A stretch of DNA of 64,000 nucleotides from Aeromicrobium tamlense (GCF_013408555.1 NZ_JACBZN010000001.1:868001-932000), one strand, 5' to 3'. Shown: positions 1 to 13,064, counted from the first letter of the stretch. Made by a program: numbers and translations. Notes: generated from the sequence alone by a model not told the origin.

Positions 1-1
1 G

Positions 2-556
2 TTCGGCGAGGACGTCCGTGGCCGCAAGCCCTGGGACCTCGTCAACGACGGTCTCGTCGTGGTGCCGCAGGAGCGCCGGCTCTTCCCGATGATGACCGTC
101 GAGGAGAACCTCGACATCGTCGGCTCGAAGGGCGACAAGGGCAGGGGAGCGCGGTTCACGCGTGACGAGCTCTACGACCTCTTCCCGCGCCTGCAGGAGC
201 GGTCGTCGAACTTCGCCGGCACTCTCAGCGGCGGTGAGCGCAGCATGCTCGCGATCGCCCGCGGCCTGGCGCTGCAGCCGCGACTGCTCATCCTCGACGA
301 GCCCTCGCTCGGACTCGCGCCGGTCGTCATCGACTCGATCATGGCCACGATCCGCGAGATCTCGCAGACGGGGCTGTCCATCCTGCTCGTCGAGCAGAAC
401 GTGCACCAGGCGCTCGCGATGGCGTCGTGGGCGCACGTGCTCGACGCGGGCGCGGTGATCGCCTCCGACACGAGCGACCATCTCCGCGACTCGCCGCTGC
501 TGGAGTCGGGCTACCTCGGCGTGGTCCCCGCGGCCGACGAGAAAGGAACCGTCTGA
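2..556 (+). CDS. livF: Branched-chain amino acid ABC transporter ATPase LivF (5' end outside window)
   Basis: This is the C-terminal 184 codons of a LivF-type ATPase; the reading frame is open from base 2 and the Walker A part lies before the window. Visible are the VVPQERRLFPMMTVEENL stretch typical of LivF, an intact signature motif (LSGGERSMLAIARGLAL), Walker B (LLILDEPSLGLAP) and the H-loop region (LLVEQNVHQAL). It would energise import of branched-chain amino acids or related amides together with LivG and the LivHM permeases that follow. Its stop overlaps the livH start (TGATG), so translation is coupled. The substrate-binding protein is not in view and the true substrate is unknown. Confidence 0.93.
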   Translation, partial: FGEDVRGRKPWDLVNDGLVVVPQERRLFPMMTVEENLDIVGSKGDKGRGARFTRDELYDLFPRLQERSSNFAGTLSGGERSMLAIARGLALQPRLLILDEPSLGLAPVVIDSIMATIREISQTGLSILLVEQNVHQALAMASWAHVLDAGAVIASDTSDHLRDSPLLESGYLGVVPAADEKGTV

Positions 557-1431
557 TGCAGACACTGACCCAGATCCTCATGACGGGGGTCCTCCAGGGA
601 CTGATCTACGCGCTGATCGGCCTGGGGCTGTACCTGATCTTCAGCGTGATGCGCGTCGTGAACTTCGCGCACGGCTTCTTCGTGCTGCTCGGCATGTACG
701 GGCTGCTGTGGGTGGGGCCGACGTCCCTGCCGGGCTTCCTCGCGGCGACCGTCGTCGTGGTGGCCGTCGCGGGCGCGTTCGGCTACGTGGTCGAGCGGGT
801 CCTCATCGAGTCCACGCTGCACAAGCCCGGTCACGCCCAGCTGGTCATCACGATCAGCCTCGGCCTGGCGATGCAGTACTTCTTCCAGATCATGTTCCCC
901 GAGCCGTACCAGAAGATCGCCAACCCGTGGCCGTTCGACGCCATCCAGGTGCTCGGCGTGACAGTCGGCTCCGGCCGGCTCGCGGCCGGCGTCATCAGCC
1001 TGCTGCTCGCGCTCGGCGTGTCCTTCCTCGTCTACAAGACGCGGTTCGGCAGCCTCATGCGGGCGTGCTCGCAGTCACTCGAGGGCGCGGTGCACGTGGG
1101 CATCAACTACACGCGCGTCTACCGCGCCACGTTCGCGCTGGGCGCGGCGATCGCCGCGATCGCGGGTGCCCTGCTCATCCCGTTCCAGCCGGTCTCGCCG
1201 CATCTCGGGCTCGAGCTGACGATCAAGGCGTTCATCGTCGTGGTGGTCGGCGGCAGCGAGTCCATGTGGGGCGTGCTCTCCGCGGGCATCCTGCTCGGCA
1301 TCGCCGAGGCGGCCGGCAGCATCCTGGTCTCCGGCTCGCTGGCGACGTCGGCCATCTATCTCCTCTTCCTGGCGGTCATCCTCGTGCGGCCGCAAGGACT
1401 CGTCATGCGTCGGAAGGTGTCCTCCTCATGA
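556..1431 (+). CDS. livH: Branched-chain amino acid ABC transporter permease LivH
   Basis: A 291-aa polytopic inner-membrane permease. The start is the ATG that overlaps the livF stop, giving MQTLTQILMTGVLQGLIYAL, the usual LivH N-terminus. The family motif region GLGLYLIFSVMRVVNFAHG is near the N-terminus, and the cytoplasmic coupling segment around RACSQSLEGAVHVGINYTRVY contacts the ATPases. The C-terminus ends in the typical ILVRPQGL tail. It forms the channel with LivM. Length and layout are normal. It overlaps livM by ATGA. Confidence 0.93.
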   Translation: MQTLTQILMTGVLQGLIYALIGLGLYLIFSVMRVVNFAHGFFVLLGMYGLLWVGPTSLPGFLAATVVVVAVAGAFGYVVERVLIESTLHKPGHAQLVITISLGLAMQYFFQIMFPEPYQKIANPWPFDAIQVLGVTVGSGRLAAGVISLLLALGVSFLVYKTRFGSLMRACSQSLEGAVHVGINYTRVYRATFALGAAIAAIAGALLIPFQPVSPHLGLELTIKAFIVVVVGGSESMWGVLSAGILLGIAEAAGSILVSGSLATSAIYLLFLAVILVRPQGLVMRRKVSSS

Positions 1432-2513
1432 GCGTCCCCGAGCTCCTCGCGCGCTTCGACACGCCCGTCAAGCGGATCAATGCCGTCATCGCGACGGTGG
1501 CGATCGTCTGCGCCGTCCTCTACCCGTTCGTCGTCGAGTCGCCGCTGGTCAGCGTCGGCTTCGTCGCCCTGATCTTCGCGATGCGCAACTTCACCTGGAA
1601 CATCGCCGGGGGCCTGACCGGCCTGCTCTCGCTCGCGCACGTCGCCGGCTTCGGCATCGGCGCGTTCGCGGTGGCCATCCTGACGTGGACCCACGGGTGG
1701 AACGTCTGGCTCGCGATCCTCGCGGGCATGGCGGTCTCGGCCGCGGTCGGCGTCGGCGTCAGCCTGATCATGAGCCGCTTCGGCGTCAACGCGTTCTTCT
1801 TCGCGCTCGGCACCATGGCGCTGTCGCTCGCGATCGCGGGCATCGCGGCCTCGTGGTCGGTGACGGGCGGCAACGACGGACTGCAGAACCTGTCCGCCGA
1901 CGAGGGCCTGCTGCACCTGCAGTGGTTCACCAACCCCGTGCCGCTCTACTTCGTGGCCCTGCTCCTGCTCGCGCTGATGGTCATCGGGACCGCGTGGATG
2001 GTGAAGCGGACCCGCTTCGGCCGGTCGCTCGCCTTCATCCGTGAGGACCCGCAGATGGCCGCGAGCATGGGCATCGACGTGGTGCGCAACCAGGCCGGCG
2101 CGATGGGACTCAGCATGGGTCTGACCGCGGTGAGCGGCTCGCTCATGGCCCAGTACACGAACTTCGTCAGCTACGACTCGGTCTTCTCGATGGAGATCGG
2201 CATCGCGATGATGGTCGGCGCGATCATCGGCGGCTCGGCCACCCTGGCCGGCCCGATCGTGGCGGGCATCGGGATCGCCGCCCTGGAGGAGGCGCTGCGC
2301 TCGTTCGACGTGTCCAGCTCGAACGTCTCCAGCTTCACGCAGATCCTCTACGCGGTGATCGTGATCGTCCTGGTGCGCTACGGCACCGACGGGATCGTCC
2401 CGATGTGGAACGCCCTGCTCGAGCGACTCTTCGGCGACGGGCGCGACCCGGACCCCGAGGACCTCGAGGACGAACGACGCGACGAGGCCTCGAAGGAGGT
2501 CGCTCATGCTTGA
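1428..2513 (+). CDS. livM: Branched-chain amino acid ABC transporter permease LivM
   Basis: A 361-aa permease that partners LivH. Its ATG overlaps the livH stop. The N-terminal segment is hydrophobic, the LivM hallmark NITWNIAGG-type sequence is present as NFTWNIAGGLTGLLSLAH near residue 55, and the coupling helix is GRSLAFIREDPQMAASMGIDV. The C-terminus carries an acidic tail (DPDPEDLEDERRDE). The start codon of livG lies inside its 3' end, so the whole block is one operon with no intergenic space. Confidence 0.92.
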   Translation: MSVPELLARFDTPVKRINAVIATVAIVCAVLYPFVVESPLVSVGFVALIFAMRNFTWNIAGGLTGLLSLAHVAGFGIGAFAVAILTWTHGWNVWLAILAGMAVSAAVGVGVSLIMSRFGVNAFFFALGTMALSLAIAGIAASWSVTGGNDGLQNLSADEGLLHLQWFTNPVPLYFVALLLLALMVIGTAWMVKRTRFGRSLAFIREDPQMAASMGIDVVRNQAGAMGLSMGLTAVSGSLMAQYTNFVSYDSVFSMEIGIAMMVGAIIGGSATLAGPIVAGIGIAALEEALRSFDVSSSNVSSFTQILYAVIVIVLVRYGTDGIVPMWNALLERLFGDGRDPDPEDLEDERRDEASKEVAHA

Positions 2514-3222
2514 GGTCAGGGGAGTGGCGAAGAAGTTCGGCGGACTGCGCGTCCTGACGGACGTCTCGTTCGAGGCGGAGAGCGGCCAGGTCACGGCGCT
2601 CATCGGGCCGAACGGCGCCGGCAAGTCCACGCTCGTCAACCTGGTGTCGGGGTACCTGACGCCGAACGCCGGCTCGATCACGCTCGACGGCAAGGACATC
2701 ACCGGGATGGCTCCGGCGAAGGTCTTCGGCGAGGGAGTGGCCCGCACCTTCCAGGTGTCGGGCAACGTCGCCGAGCTGAACGTCTTCGAGTGCGTGGCGA
2801 TGTCGGCCTACCGCACCGCGTCGTCCTACCGCGGGGCGAACGAGATCGCCGAGGAGGAGCTCAAGCGCTTCGACCTGTGGCAGTACCGCTCCCGTGCGCT
2901 GGGCGACATCCCCACGGCCATGGTGCGAATCGTCGACTGCGCCCGAGGGATGGCCGCGCGACCGAAGATCCTGCTCCTCGACGAGGTCATGGCCGGTCTG
3001 ACGCCGGCCGAGGTCGACATCGTCATCGAGCAGGTCCGCGCCTGTCGCGACGCCGGAGTGGCGATCGTGATGATCGAGCACGTCCTCCAGGCGGTCAACG
3101 CGCTCGCCGACCGCGTGGTCGTCCTCAACCAGGGGACGATCGTCGCCACCGGATCCATGGCAGAGGTCTCGCAGAACGACGAGGTCAAGGAGGCCTACCT
3201 GGGCTCCGCCGCGGTGAAATGA
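2506..3222 (+). CDS. livG: Branched-chain amino acid ABC transporter ATPase LivG, degenerate signature motif
   Basis: A 238-aa ATPase starting at an ATG inside the livM 3' end. Walker A is intact (GPNGAGKST, residues about 36-44) and the Q-loop lies in GVARTFQVSG. Walker B is LLLDEVMAGLTP, with V where P is usual, and the H-loop is VMIEHVL. The place where LivG proteins carry an LSxGQ-like signature reads IPTAMVRIVDCARGMAARP, with no recognisable signature. Since LivF keeps its motif, the heterodimer may have one canonical and one degenerate ATP site. It is the last gene before the operon hairpin. Confidence 0.9.
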   Translation: MLEVRGVAKKFGGLRVLTDVSFEAESGQVTALIGPNGAGKSTLVNLVSGYLTPNAGSITLDGKDITGMAPAKVFGEGVARTFQVSGNVAELNVFECVAMSAYRTASSYRGANEIAEEELKRFDLWQYRSRALGDIPTAMVRIVDCARGMAARPKILLLDEVMAGLTPAEVDIVIEQVRACRDAGVAIVMIEHVLQAVNALADRVVVLNQGTIVATGSMAEVSQNDEVKEAYLGSAAVK

Positions 3223-3231
3223 CACCCGTGT

Positions 3232-3271
3232 CGTCGGCATCGTGGGGCCTTCCGGGCCCTCGATGCCGACG
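3232..3271 (+). terminator. Hairpin terminator of the liv operon
   Basis: Inverted repeat CGTCGGCATCG (3232-3242) and CGATGCCGACG (3261-3271), 11 bp perfect, with an inner GGCC-rich extension. It begins about 10 nt after the livG stop. A short T-rich run (GTCGTTTCTCC) follows. Confidence 0.7.
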
Positions 3272-3325
3272 GCAGTCGTTTCTCCCTGCAATTCCAGGTG
3301 TGACGTAGGACGCGTAGGGGGCGGT

Positions 3326-3355
3326 TTGCCAAGGTTGGAGACGTGTGTGTAATGT
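3326..3355 (+). promoter_or_regulatory. rrs: rRNA promoter P1 (predicted)
   Basis: TTGCCA (3326-3331), an 18-nt spacer, and TAATGT (3350-3355). It lies upstream of the 16S gene with no ORF between. It has the same -10 hexamer and the same spacing as P2, which supports both. Confidence 0.5.
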
Positions 3356-3483
3356 TCTTCTTGTTGCTCCGCACGGCGGGGGAACGGGAAGCGCAGACCG
3401 AAGCGGTTAACGCCAGGAGCCCTGTGGGGAGCCGGAAACTGGCCGCGGGAAAACGTTGCGCTGGCATCGTGACCGAGCTGGGT

Positions 3484-3513
3484 TTGACCTGGTGGAAAAC
3501 GGCGATGTAATGT
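3484..3513 (+). promoter_or_regulatory. rrs: rRNA promoter P2 (predicted)
   Basis: TTGACC (3484-3489), an 18-nt spacer, and TAATGT (3508-3513). It has a near-consensus -35 and is about 260 nt upstream of mature 16S, the usual distance for actinobacterial rrn promoters. Confidence 0.6.
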
Positions 3514-3570
3514 GGATGAGCCCCTGTGGTTGTGCCGGTGACGGTGTGGTTGTGGGTGTGCGTCTGATCC

Positions 3571-3587
3571 TTGAGAACTCAACAGTG
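3571..3587 (+). promoter_or_regulatory. boxA-like antitermination sequence in the pre-16S leader
   Basis: TTGAGAACTCAACAGTG lies in the leader. It resembles the leader sequence found before mycobacterial 16S, where it is linked to Nus-factor antitermination. A near copy (TTGAGAACTTCACAGTG) precedes 23S at 5601. The remaining leader (3588-3770) holds AT-rich sequence and small hairpins and no gene. Confidence 0.5.
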
Positions 3588-3770
3588 TGTCAAAAGTCGA
3601 CGAATTTTTTTATCAGTACCCCGGCGACTCTGAAGGATTCCGGCTTCGGTTGGTTTCGCGCAGGGTTGCAGGGACAATTCCGACAATTAATGACTGTCCA
3701 GCAGTCAGATCTTGTCAGTGTTGAACTGTCTAGTTGTTGACCGTGATCTCTTCGGAGGTTGTGGGATTTT

Positions 3771-8750
<4,980 letters not shown>

Positions 8751-8760
8751 AAGACCGCCA

Positions 8761-8776
8761 CGCGTCCACTGTGAGG
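8761..8776 (+). other. 3' arm of the 23S precursor processing stem
   Basis: This is the complement of 5608-5623. Directly after it a second hairpin, GGTTCCCGA-N7-TCGGGAACC (8775-8799), sits in the 23S-5S spacer. Confidence 0.7.
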
Positions 8777-8847
8777 TTCCCGAGATATGATCGGGAACCA
8801 CGAAGAACACGAGAGTGTTCTCCAAGGTTTGTTGATATCTCTATAGA

Positions 8848-8965
8848 GTTTCGGCGACCATGGCGAAGGGGAAATACCCGGCTACATTCCGAACCCGGAA
8901 GTCAAGCCCTTCAGCGCCGATGGTACTGCACTGGAGACGGTGTGGGAGAGTAGGACGTCGCCGGA
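8848..8965 (+). rRNA. rrf: 5S ribosomal RNA
   Basis: About 118 nt. The terminal helix pairs TTCGGCGA (from 8849) with TCGCCGGA near the 3' end. The conserved internal parts (CCCGGCTACATTCCGAACCCGGAAG; GATGGTACTGCA) are read in order. It follows 23S by about 100 nt. Confidence 0.95.
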
Positions 8966-8981
8966 CAACCATTGATGCGCG

Positions 8982-9007
8982 AGGCCGCTCCCAACAGGGA
9001 GCGGCCT
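8982..9007 (+). terminator. rRNA operon terminator
   Basis: An 11-bp perfect stem, AGGCCGCTCCC / GGGAGCGGCCT, with loop AACA, followed by TGCTGCATTTC. It is placed 17 nt after 5S. Confidence 0.9.
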
Positions 9008-9147
9008 TGCTGCATTTCACCCCCCGACCACCCCCAACGAGCGGGTGGTCCTGCTGGCGCACGGGCCCCGACCCCGCCACAGTGGAGGGGCACACGAACA
9101 CCCACCCAGCCGGGCGCCAGGCCAGGCACCCGAGAGGAACCCGCACC

Positions 9148-10143
9148 ATGGCCCAGGACCGAAACCCCCGCAACGGCGGCAACAACCGCGGCGGCAAGCC
9201 CAGCAACAAGCCCGGCAACACCCGCGGCAAGCCCACCAGCAGCAGCCGCAACAGCGGCAAGCCCACCTCCCGCGACGGCAAGCCCACCTCCCGCGACGGC
9301 AAGCCCACCAGCGGCTCCCGCTCCGGCGGCGGCCAGCGCTCCGGCCCCGGCGGCCAGCGCTCCGGCCCCGGCCAGCGCTCCGGCCCCGGCCAGCGCTCCG
9401 GCCCCGGCTCGCGCTCGGGCGCCCCGCGGTCCGGCGGCCGCCCCAGCGCCCCCGAGCGCACCGCCGAGCAGAAGATCTACGACGGACCCCCCATCCCCGA
9501 CGACGTCTCCGCCAAGGACCTGGACAAGCACGCCCGCCAAGAGCTCTCCGGCCTGCCCGACAAGCTCGCCGACAAGGTCGCCCGCCACCTCGTCATGGCC
9601 GGCACCCTCCTGCACACCGACCCCGAGACCGCCCACAAGCACGCCCTCGCCGCCCGCGCCCGCGCCATGCGCGTCGGCCTCGTCCGCGAAGCCACCGGCG
9701 AAACCGCCTACGCCCTGGGCAACTGGGCCGAAGCCCTCGCCGAATTCCGCGCCGCCCGCCGCATGACCGGCCGCCACATCTACGCCCCCATGATGGCCGA
9801 CGCCGAACGCGCCCTCGGCCGCCCCGAAAAAGCCCTCGAATACGACAACCCCACCACACGCGCCCACCTCGACGAACCCGGCAACACCGAACTGTCCATC
9901 GTCATCGCCGGCGCCCGCCGCGACCTCGGACACCTCGACGCCGCCCTCCACATCCTCGAAACCGAACCCCTCCACACCACCAACCGCTCCGACTGGGTCA
10001 CCCGCCTGCGATACGCCTACGCCGACACCCTCCTCGCCACCGGCAACACCCAAGACGCCATCACCTGGTTCCACCGCACCGCCGGCACCGACACCCACCA
10101 CACCACCGACGTCCACGACCGCCTCAAACAACTCGAAAACTAA
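9148..10143 (+). CDS. Tetratricopeptide-repeat protein with a low-complexity Arg/Gly/Ser/Pro N-terminus
   Basis: 331 aa. The start is the ATG at 9148 preceded by a GAGAGG site. Residues 1 to about 100 are basic, low-complexity and disordered, with repeats of GKPTSRD and of GQRSGP. From about residue 105 a helical region with TPR-like pairs follows (LPDKLADKVARHLVMAGTLL, AYALGNWAEALAEFRAARRM, DLGHLDAALHILE). Similar TPR proteins are common in actinobacteria; the function is unknown, probably a scaffold. The coding strand is very C-rich at codon position three, especially in the second half, giving long antisense open frames. Confidence 0.85.
   Translation: MAQDRNPRNGGNNRGGKPSNKPGNTRGKPTSSSRNSGKPTSRDGKPTSRDGKPTSGSRSGGGQRSGPGGQRSGPGQRSGPGQRSGPGSRSGAPRSGGRPSAPERTAEQKIYDGPPIPDDVSAKDLDKHARQELSGLPDKLADKVARHLVMAGTLLHTDPETAHKHALAARARAMRVGLVREATGETAYALGNWAEALAEFRAARRMTGRHIYAPMMADAERALGRPEKALEYDNPTTRAHLDEPGNTELSIVIAGARRDLGHLDAALHILETEPLHTTNRSDWVTRLRYAYADTLLATGNTQDAITWFHRTAGTDTHHTTDVHDRLKQLEN
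9259..9300 (+). repeat. Two tandem 21-bp repeats inside the TPR gene
   Basis: Two identical 21-bp units encode KPTSRDG-type heptapeptides, with partial units on each side. Units are in frame, so copy-number change would lengthen or shorten the disordered region. Confidence 0.85.
9331..9405 (+). repeat. Four 18-bp repeats inside the TPR gene
   Basis: The 18-bp unit GGCCAGCGCTCCGGCCCC occurs at 9331, 9352, 9370 and 9388 (a 3-bp insert separates the first two). It encodes GQRSGP hexapeptides. The array is in frame and likely slippage-prone. Confidence 0.85.
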
Positions 10144-10180
10144 CCCGTCGCGGGTTTCGGGAGCGGAGAGTCTCCTCCGG

Positions 10181-10209
10181 TTGTGGGTTCCTCCGGCCGG
10201 GGATAGACT
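10181..10209 (+). promoter_or_regulatory. Promoter of the small membrane protein gene
   Basis: TTGTGG (10181-10186), a 17-nt spacer, and TAGACT (10204-10209). The operator at 10220 sits just past the expected start of transcription. Confidence 0.5.
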
Positions 10210-10219
10210 CGCAGTAGAA

Positions 10220-10235
10220 AGTTGTAGATACAACT
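10220..10235. promoter_or_regulatory. MarR-type operator, copy 1
   Basis: AGTTGTAGATACAACT is a perfect inverted repeat of the form AGTTG-N6-CAACT. The same form occurs at 16709-16724 before another membrane-protein gene. The nearby MarR-family gene (10566-11111) is the obvious candidate regulator; this is inference. Confidence 0.55.
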
Positions 10236-10260
10236 ACCGCTCTCTGGAAGGACGCCGAGG

Positions 10261-10563
10261 ATGGCCCTCTCACACGGCCTGCATCACAGTCGACGCGGTG
10301 ACGCCCAGAAGGCCGACCGCACAGGTGCGCGCGAAGGTGATGCGGTCCGAGAGGGTGGGCCCACCGCGCTCGGTGGGCTGGTCATGAACGTCGGCCTGGT
10401 CCTCATGGCCGTCCTGTGGGTGGTGTCGCTGGTCCAGCTCATCCGGCTGCCGGCGCAAGGACCGCTGACGACCACGGGGGAGGCCGCCGTCTGGACGGCG
10501 CTCGCGATCGCCTCCGCGATCTCGACCTTCCTGCTCGGGGTCTGGAAGGTGCATCGCAGCTGA
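10261..10563 (+). CDS. Small two-helix membrane protein, unknown function
   Basis: 100 aa from the ATG at 10261, with a GGAAGGA site 8 nt upstream. The first 41 residues are polar and charged. Two hydrophobic helices follow (VGLVLMAVLWVVSLVQLI and AVWTALAIASAISTFLLGVW). A second ATG at 10384 (MNVGLVLM) would give a 59-aa protein of just the membrane part. It is convergent with the MarR gene, with 2 nt between stops. I do not recognise the family. Confidence 0.6.
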   Translation: MALSHGLHHSRRGDAQKADRTGAREGDAVREGGPTALGGLVMNVGLVLMAVLWVVSLVQLIRLPAQGPLTTTGEAAVWTALAIASAISTFLLGVWKVHRS

Positions 10564-10565
10564 TC

Positions 10566-11111
10566 TCAGTCTTCGGCCCGAGGCCGCTCAGGGAACCGAG
10601 AGAGTCCTTGGCGGCCACGGGTCGAACCCCGTGTGCCCGCGAGCACGCGCTGACCGGGGTCCAGTCCCGCCAGCAGCCGGTCGCCGATCCGGCGGACCTG
10701 GCCGAGCTGCTCACGCGTCAGCCGGCTGACGAAGACCTCGCGGACGAGGTCCACGTGACCGGGGGAGGCGGCCTCGAGTCGCTCCCAGCCCGACGGGGTC
10801 AGGCGAGCGTGCCGCGAGCGTCCGTCGTCAGGGCTCGCCGTCCGCAGCAGCAGTCCGTCGTGCTCCAGTCGGGTTACGACGCGCGAGAGGCGTGCCGGGG
10901 TGGTGTTCATGGCGGTGGCGAGGTCGGTCAGCCGCATCGAGTCCTCGTGGGTCTCGGCTAGCTGCACCAGCACGAGGAACTCGAAGAACGTCAAGTCGGC
11001 GTCGCGCCCGAGCTGGGAGTCCAGGGTCGCCGGGAGCACCTCGAGGATGGACACCAGCGCGAGCCACGCCTCGGCCTCGTCGTCGTCGAGCCAGCGCTCG
11101 CTCTCACTCAT
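10566..11111 (-). CDS. MarR-family transcriptional regulator
   Basis: 181 aa. I chose the ATG at 11111 (MSESERWLDDDEAEAW) because upstream in-frame sequence is proline/arginine-rich non-coding-like. The winged helix lies at about residues 45-115: LTFFEFLVLVQLAE, the DNA-recognition helix MNTTPARLSRVVTRLEHDGLL, and the wing RTASPDDGRSRHARLTPSG, a classic MarR wing. It acts as a ligand-responsive dimeric repressor, ligand unknown. AGTTG-N6-CAACT sites at 10220 and 16708 are likely targets. Confidence 0.88.
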   Translation of the reverse strand: MSESERWLDDDEAEAWLALVSILEVLPATLDSQLGRDADLTFFEFLVLVQLAETHEDSMRLTDLATAMNTTPARLSRVVTRLEHDGLLLRTASPDDGRSRHARLTPSGWERLEAASPGHVDLVREVFVSRLTREQLGQVRRIGDRLLAGLDPGQRVLAGTRGSTRGRQGLSRFPERPRAED

Positions 11112-11149
11112 GGTGGCGACGCTAGCCGATGTCGGGTGGACGGCGAGGG

Positions 11150-11746
11150 TCAGCGCGGAGGCGTCTCGCCCCGGAGCCCCTGGACCGTGATCATCGTCAG
11201 CACGCGGGCGACCTCGTCGGTGTCCAGCTCCACCCCGCGGAAGTGCGCGTCCATCGCGATGCCCCAGCACATCCCGACGCACATGGGCGAGGAGAGGGCC
11301 GGATCGGCGTTCTGGGCCCAGAGGGTGCCGGCGGCGCCGCGTACGTGCTCGGCGAGCGAGTCGATGAACGGCGCGATGCGGCGCAGGTAGAACTCCTGGC
11401 CGCTGTCGCGGTCACTGAACAGGACGACGTTGAACAGGTCGAGGTACTCGACGAAGACCTCCAGCAGGCCGCGGTAGAAGATCGTGACCGCGTCGGACGA
11501 GCCGTTGATGCTCCCGGCGACGGTCTGGGCCAGGACGTCCTGCAGCAGGTGGTCGATCGGCTCGACGACGGCCTCCTCGAACAGCTGCTCCTTGGACTCG
11601 AAGTAGCGGTAGAGCAGGGCGACGTTGACACCCGCCAGCTTGGCGATGTCGCTGATGCGCGCACCCTCGGGTCCGACCCGCGCGAACTCCTCGCGCGCGA
11701 CAGCCAGCAGCTGCCTGCGTCGTTCCTCGGCATGAAGCCTGACCAC
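11150..11746 (-). CDS. TetR/AcrR-family transcriptional regulator
   Basis: 198 aa. The start is the GTG at 11746, set by a GGAGG site 6 nt upstream; a more upstream ATG (11803) has none. The N-terminal helix-turn-helix is clear (ARISDIAKLAGVNVALLYRYFESKEQLFEEAV). The C-terminal ligand domain is helical and unassigned. Its promoter region faces the secreted propeller gene at 11935, so the two may be divergently controlled. Confidence 0.88.
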   Translation of the reverse strand: MVRLHAEERRRQLLAVAREEFARVGPEGARISDIAKLAGVNVALLYRYFESKEQLFEEAVVEPIDHLLQDVLAQTVAGSINGSSDAVTIFYRGLLEVFVEYLDLFNVVLFSDRDSGQEFYLRRIAPFIDSLAEHVRGAAGTLWAQNADPALSSPMCVGMCWGIAMDAHFRGVELDTDEVARVLTMITVQGLRGETPPR

Positions 11747-11877
11747 GTTCCACCTCCGTGCGGCGAGCCTAGGTCGATTCTCTGCGGACGGCTCTGGGAA
11801 CACCGGTTTACAGGGACGAACGCCCCCGGGACTGGGGTCCGAGGGAGGGGTTCACCTCGCTCAGCATCCGTGATACG

Positions 11878-11893
11878 TGTGACATAGATCACA
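11878..11893. promoter_or_regulatory. CRP/GlxR-like site
   Basis: TGTGACATAGATCACA matches TGTGA-N6-TCACA and also the corynebacterial GlxR form TGTGANNTANNTCACA. It lies 41 nt upstream of the ATG at 11935, in the divergent region with the TetR gene. Confidence 0.6.
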
Positions 11894-11934
11894 TTATCGT
11901 CTCGGGAAAACCGTCCCCTCTCAAGGAGTCCGAG

Positions 11935-13044
11935 ATGCGTCCAGTATGGAGAGTTCTCACCGCAGCGACGACGGCGACCGCCGTCGCCCTCACCTTCGCA
12001 CCGTCAGCGTCCGCGCACGGCAAGCACCGCCCCACCCACCGACCCATCACCGTCGTCGCCGACGGGCTCGAGGGGCCGTTCCAAGTCTCGCGCGACGTCG
12101 GCCACCGGCTCCTCGTCATGGAGTCCGGCGCCGGCCGGGTCATCTCCGTGGATCCGCGCCACCGGGGCAAGGTGCGCACGCTGGTGAGCGGCCTGGGGCC
12201 GAACGCCGCCAGCGGCGCGGTCCGTGTCGGGAAGTACATCGCCATCGTGACCGGCGAGGCCGATCCGTCGGCGCCGGCGGGCCCGTACCCCGGCTCCTCG
12301 GTGCTGGTCGCCAGGAAGGGCAAGGTGAGCGTGTTCGCCGACCTGATGGCGCACGAGCTGAAGTACAACCCCGACGGCCAGACGCAGTTCGGCCCCGACG
12401 GTGCGCCCCTGGACGCGCTGTCGAACCCCTTCAGCCTGCTGGCCGAGCGCGGACGCCACGGGGGAGTGCTCGTGGCCGACGGTGGCGCCAACGCGGTGCT
12501 GCGCGTGAGCGCGAAGGGCAAGGTCTCGACGTTCTTCGTCCCGCCGACCGTCAACACCGGCGCCTGTGAGGGCCGGCCGAACAACGACGCGAGCACCGTG
12601 GGCTGCGACGCGGTCCCGACGGGTCTGGCCTACGGTCCGCGCAACACGCTCTACGTGTCCGCGCTGACCGGCGAGGCACCCGGAGAGGGTCGCGTGTACG
12701 TGCTCGACGCCCGGACGGGCAAGGTGAAGCGTGTCATCAAGGGCTTCACGTCACCGACCGGGGTGGCGGTGCGCCGCGACGGCACGATCTACGTGAGCGA
12801 GGTCCTCGAGGGCATGCCCGAGGGTGAGCCCGGACCCGGCTTCGATCCGTCCACCGTCGGGCAGATCGTCAAGGTGTCCCCGTGGGGCAAGCGGACGTAC
12901 GCGCAGGTGACGATGCCGACCGGCCTCGTGATCTCGGGCAAGTCGCTGTACTCCACCGCCTGGTCGATCGCGGGCTTCCTGGGCATCGAGGGTGCCGGGC
13001 AGGTCGTGAAGGTCTCGGACCGGGCGTTCCGCCGGGCCTCCTGA
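11935..13044 (+). CDS. Secreted ScyD/ScyE-family beta-propeller protein
   Basis: 369 aa with a Sec signal peptide (MRPVWRVLTAATTATAVALT, then a cleavage site around SASAHG). The body has repeated propeller blades with YVS/YVSE-type strands (LAYGPRNTLYVSALTG, RRDGTIYVSEVLEG) and motifs like VADGGANAVLRVS. This matches the ScyD/ScyE family, named from scytonemin clusters but widespread in actinobacteria with no known role there. The ATG is preceded by CAAGGAGT. A CRP-like site lies upstream. Confidence 0.82.
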   Translation: MRPVWRVLTAATTATAVALTFAPSASAHGKHRPTHRPITVVADGLEGPFQVSRDVGHRLLVMESGAGRVISVDPRHRGKVRTLVSGLGPNAASGAVRVGKYIAIVTGEADPSAPAGPYPGSSVLVARKGKVSVFADLMAHELKYNPDGQTQFGPDGAPLDALSNPFSLLAERGRHGGVLVADGGANAVLRVSAKGKVSTFFVPPTVNTGACEGRPNNDASTVGCDAVPTGLAYGPRNTLYVSALTGEAPGEGRVYVLDARTGKVKRVIKGFTSPTGVAVRRDGTIYVSEVLEGMPEGEPGPGFDPSTVGQIVKVSPWGKRTYAQVTMPTGLVISGKSLYSTAWSIAGFLGIEGAGQVVKVSDRAFRRAS

Positions 13045-13064
13045 GGGAGGCACGTCTCGGCCGC

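Noticed and set aside
11935..13044. Scytonemin biosynthesis from the ScyD/ScyE similarity
   Set aside because: The family is broad, no scyA-C genes are present, and the host is not cyanobacterial.
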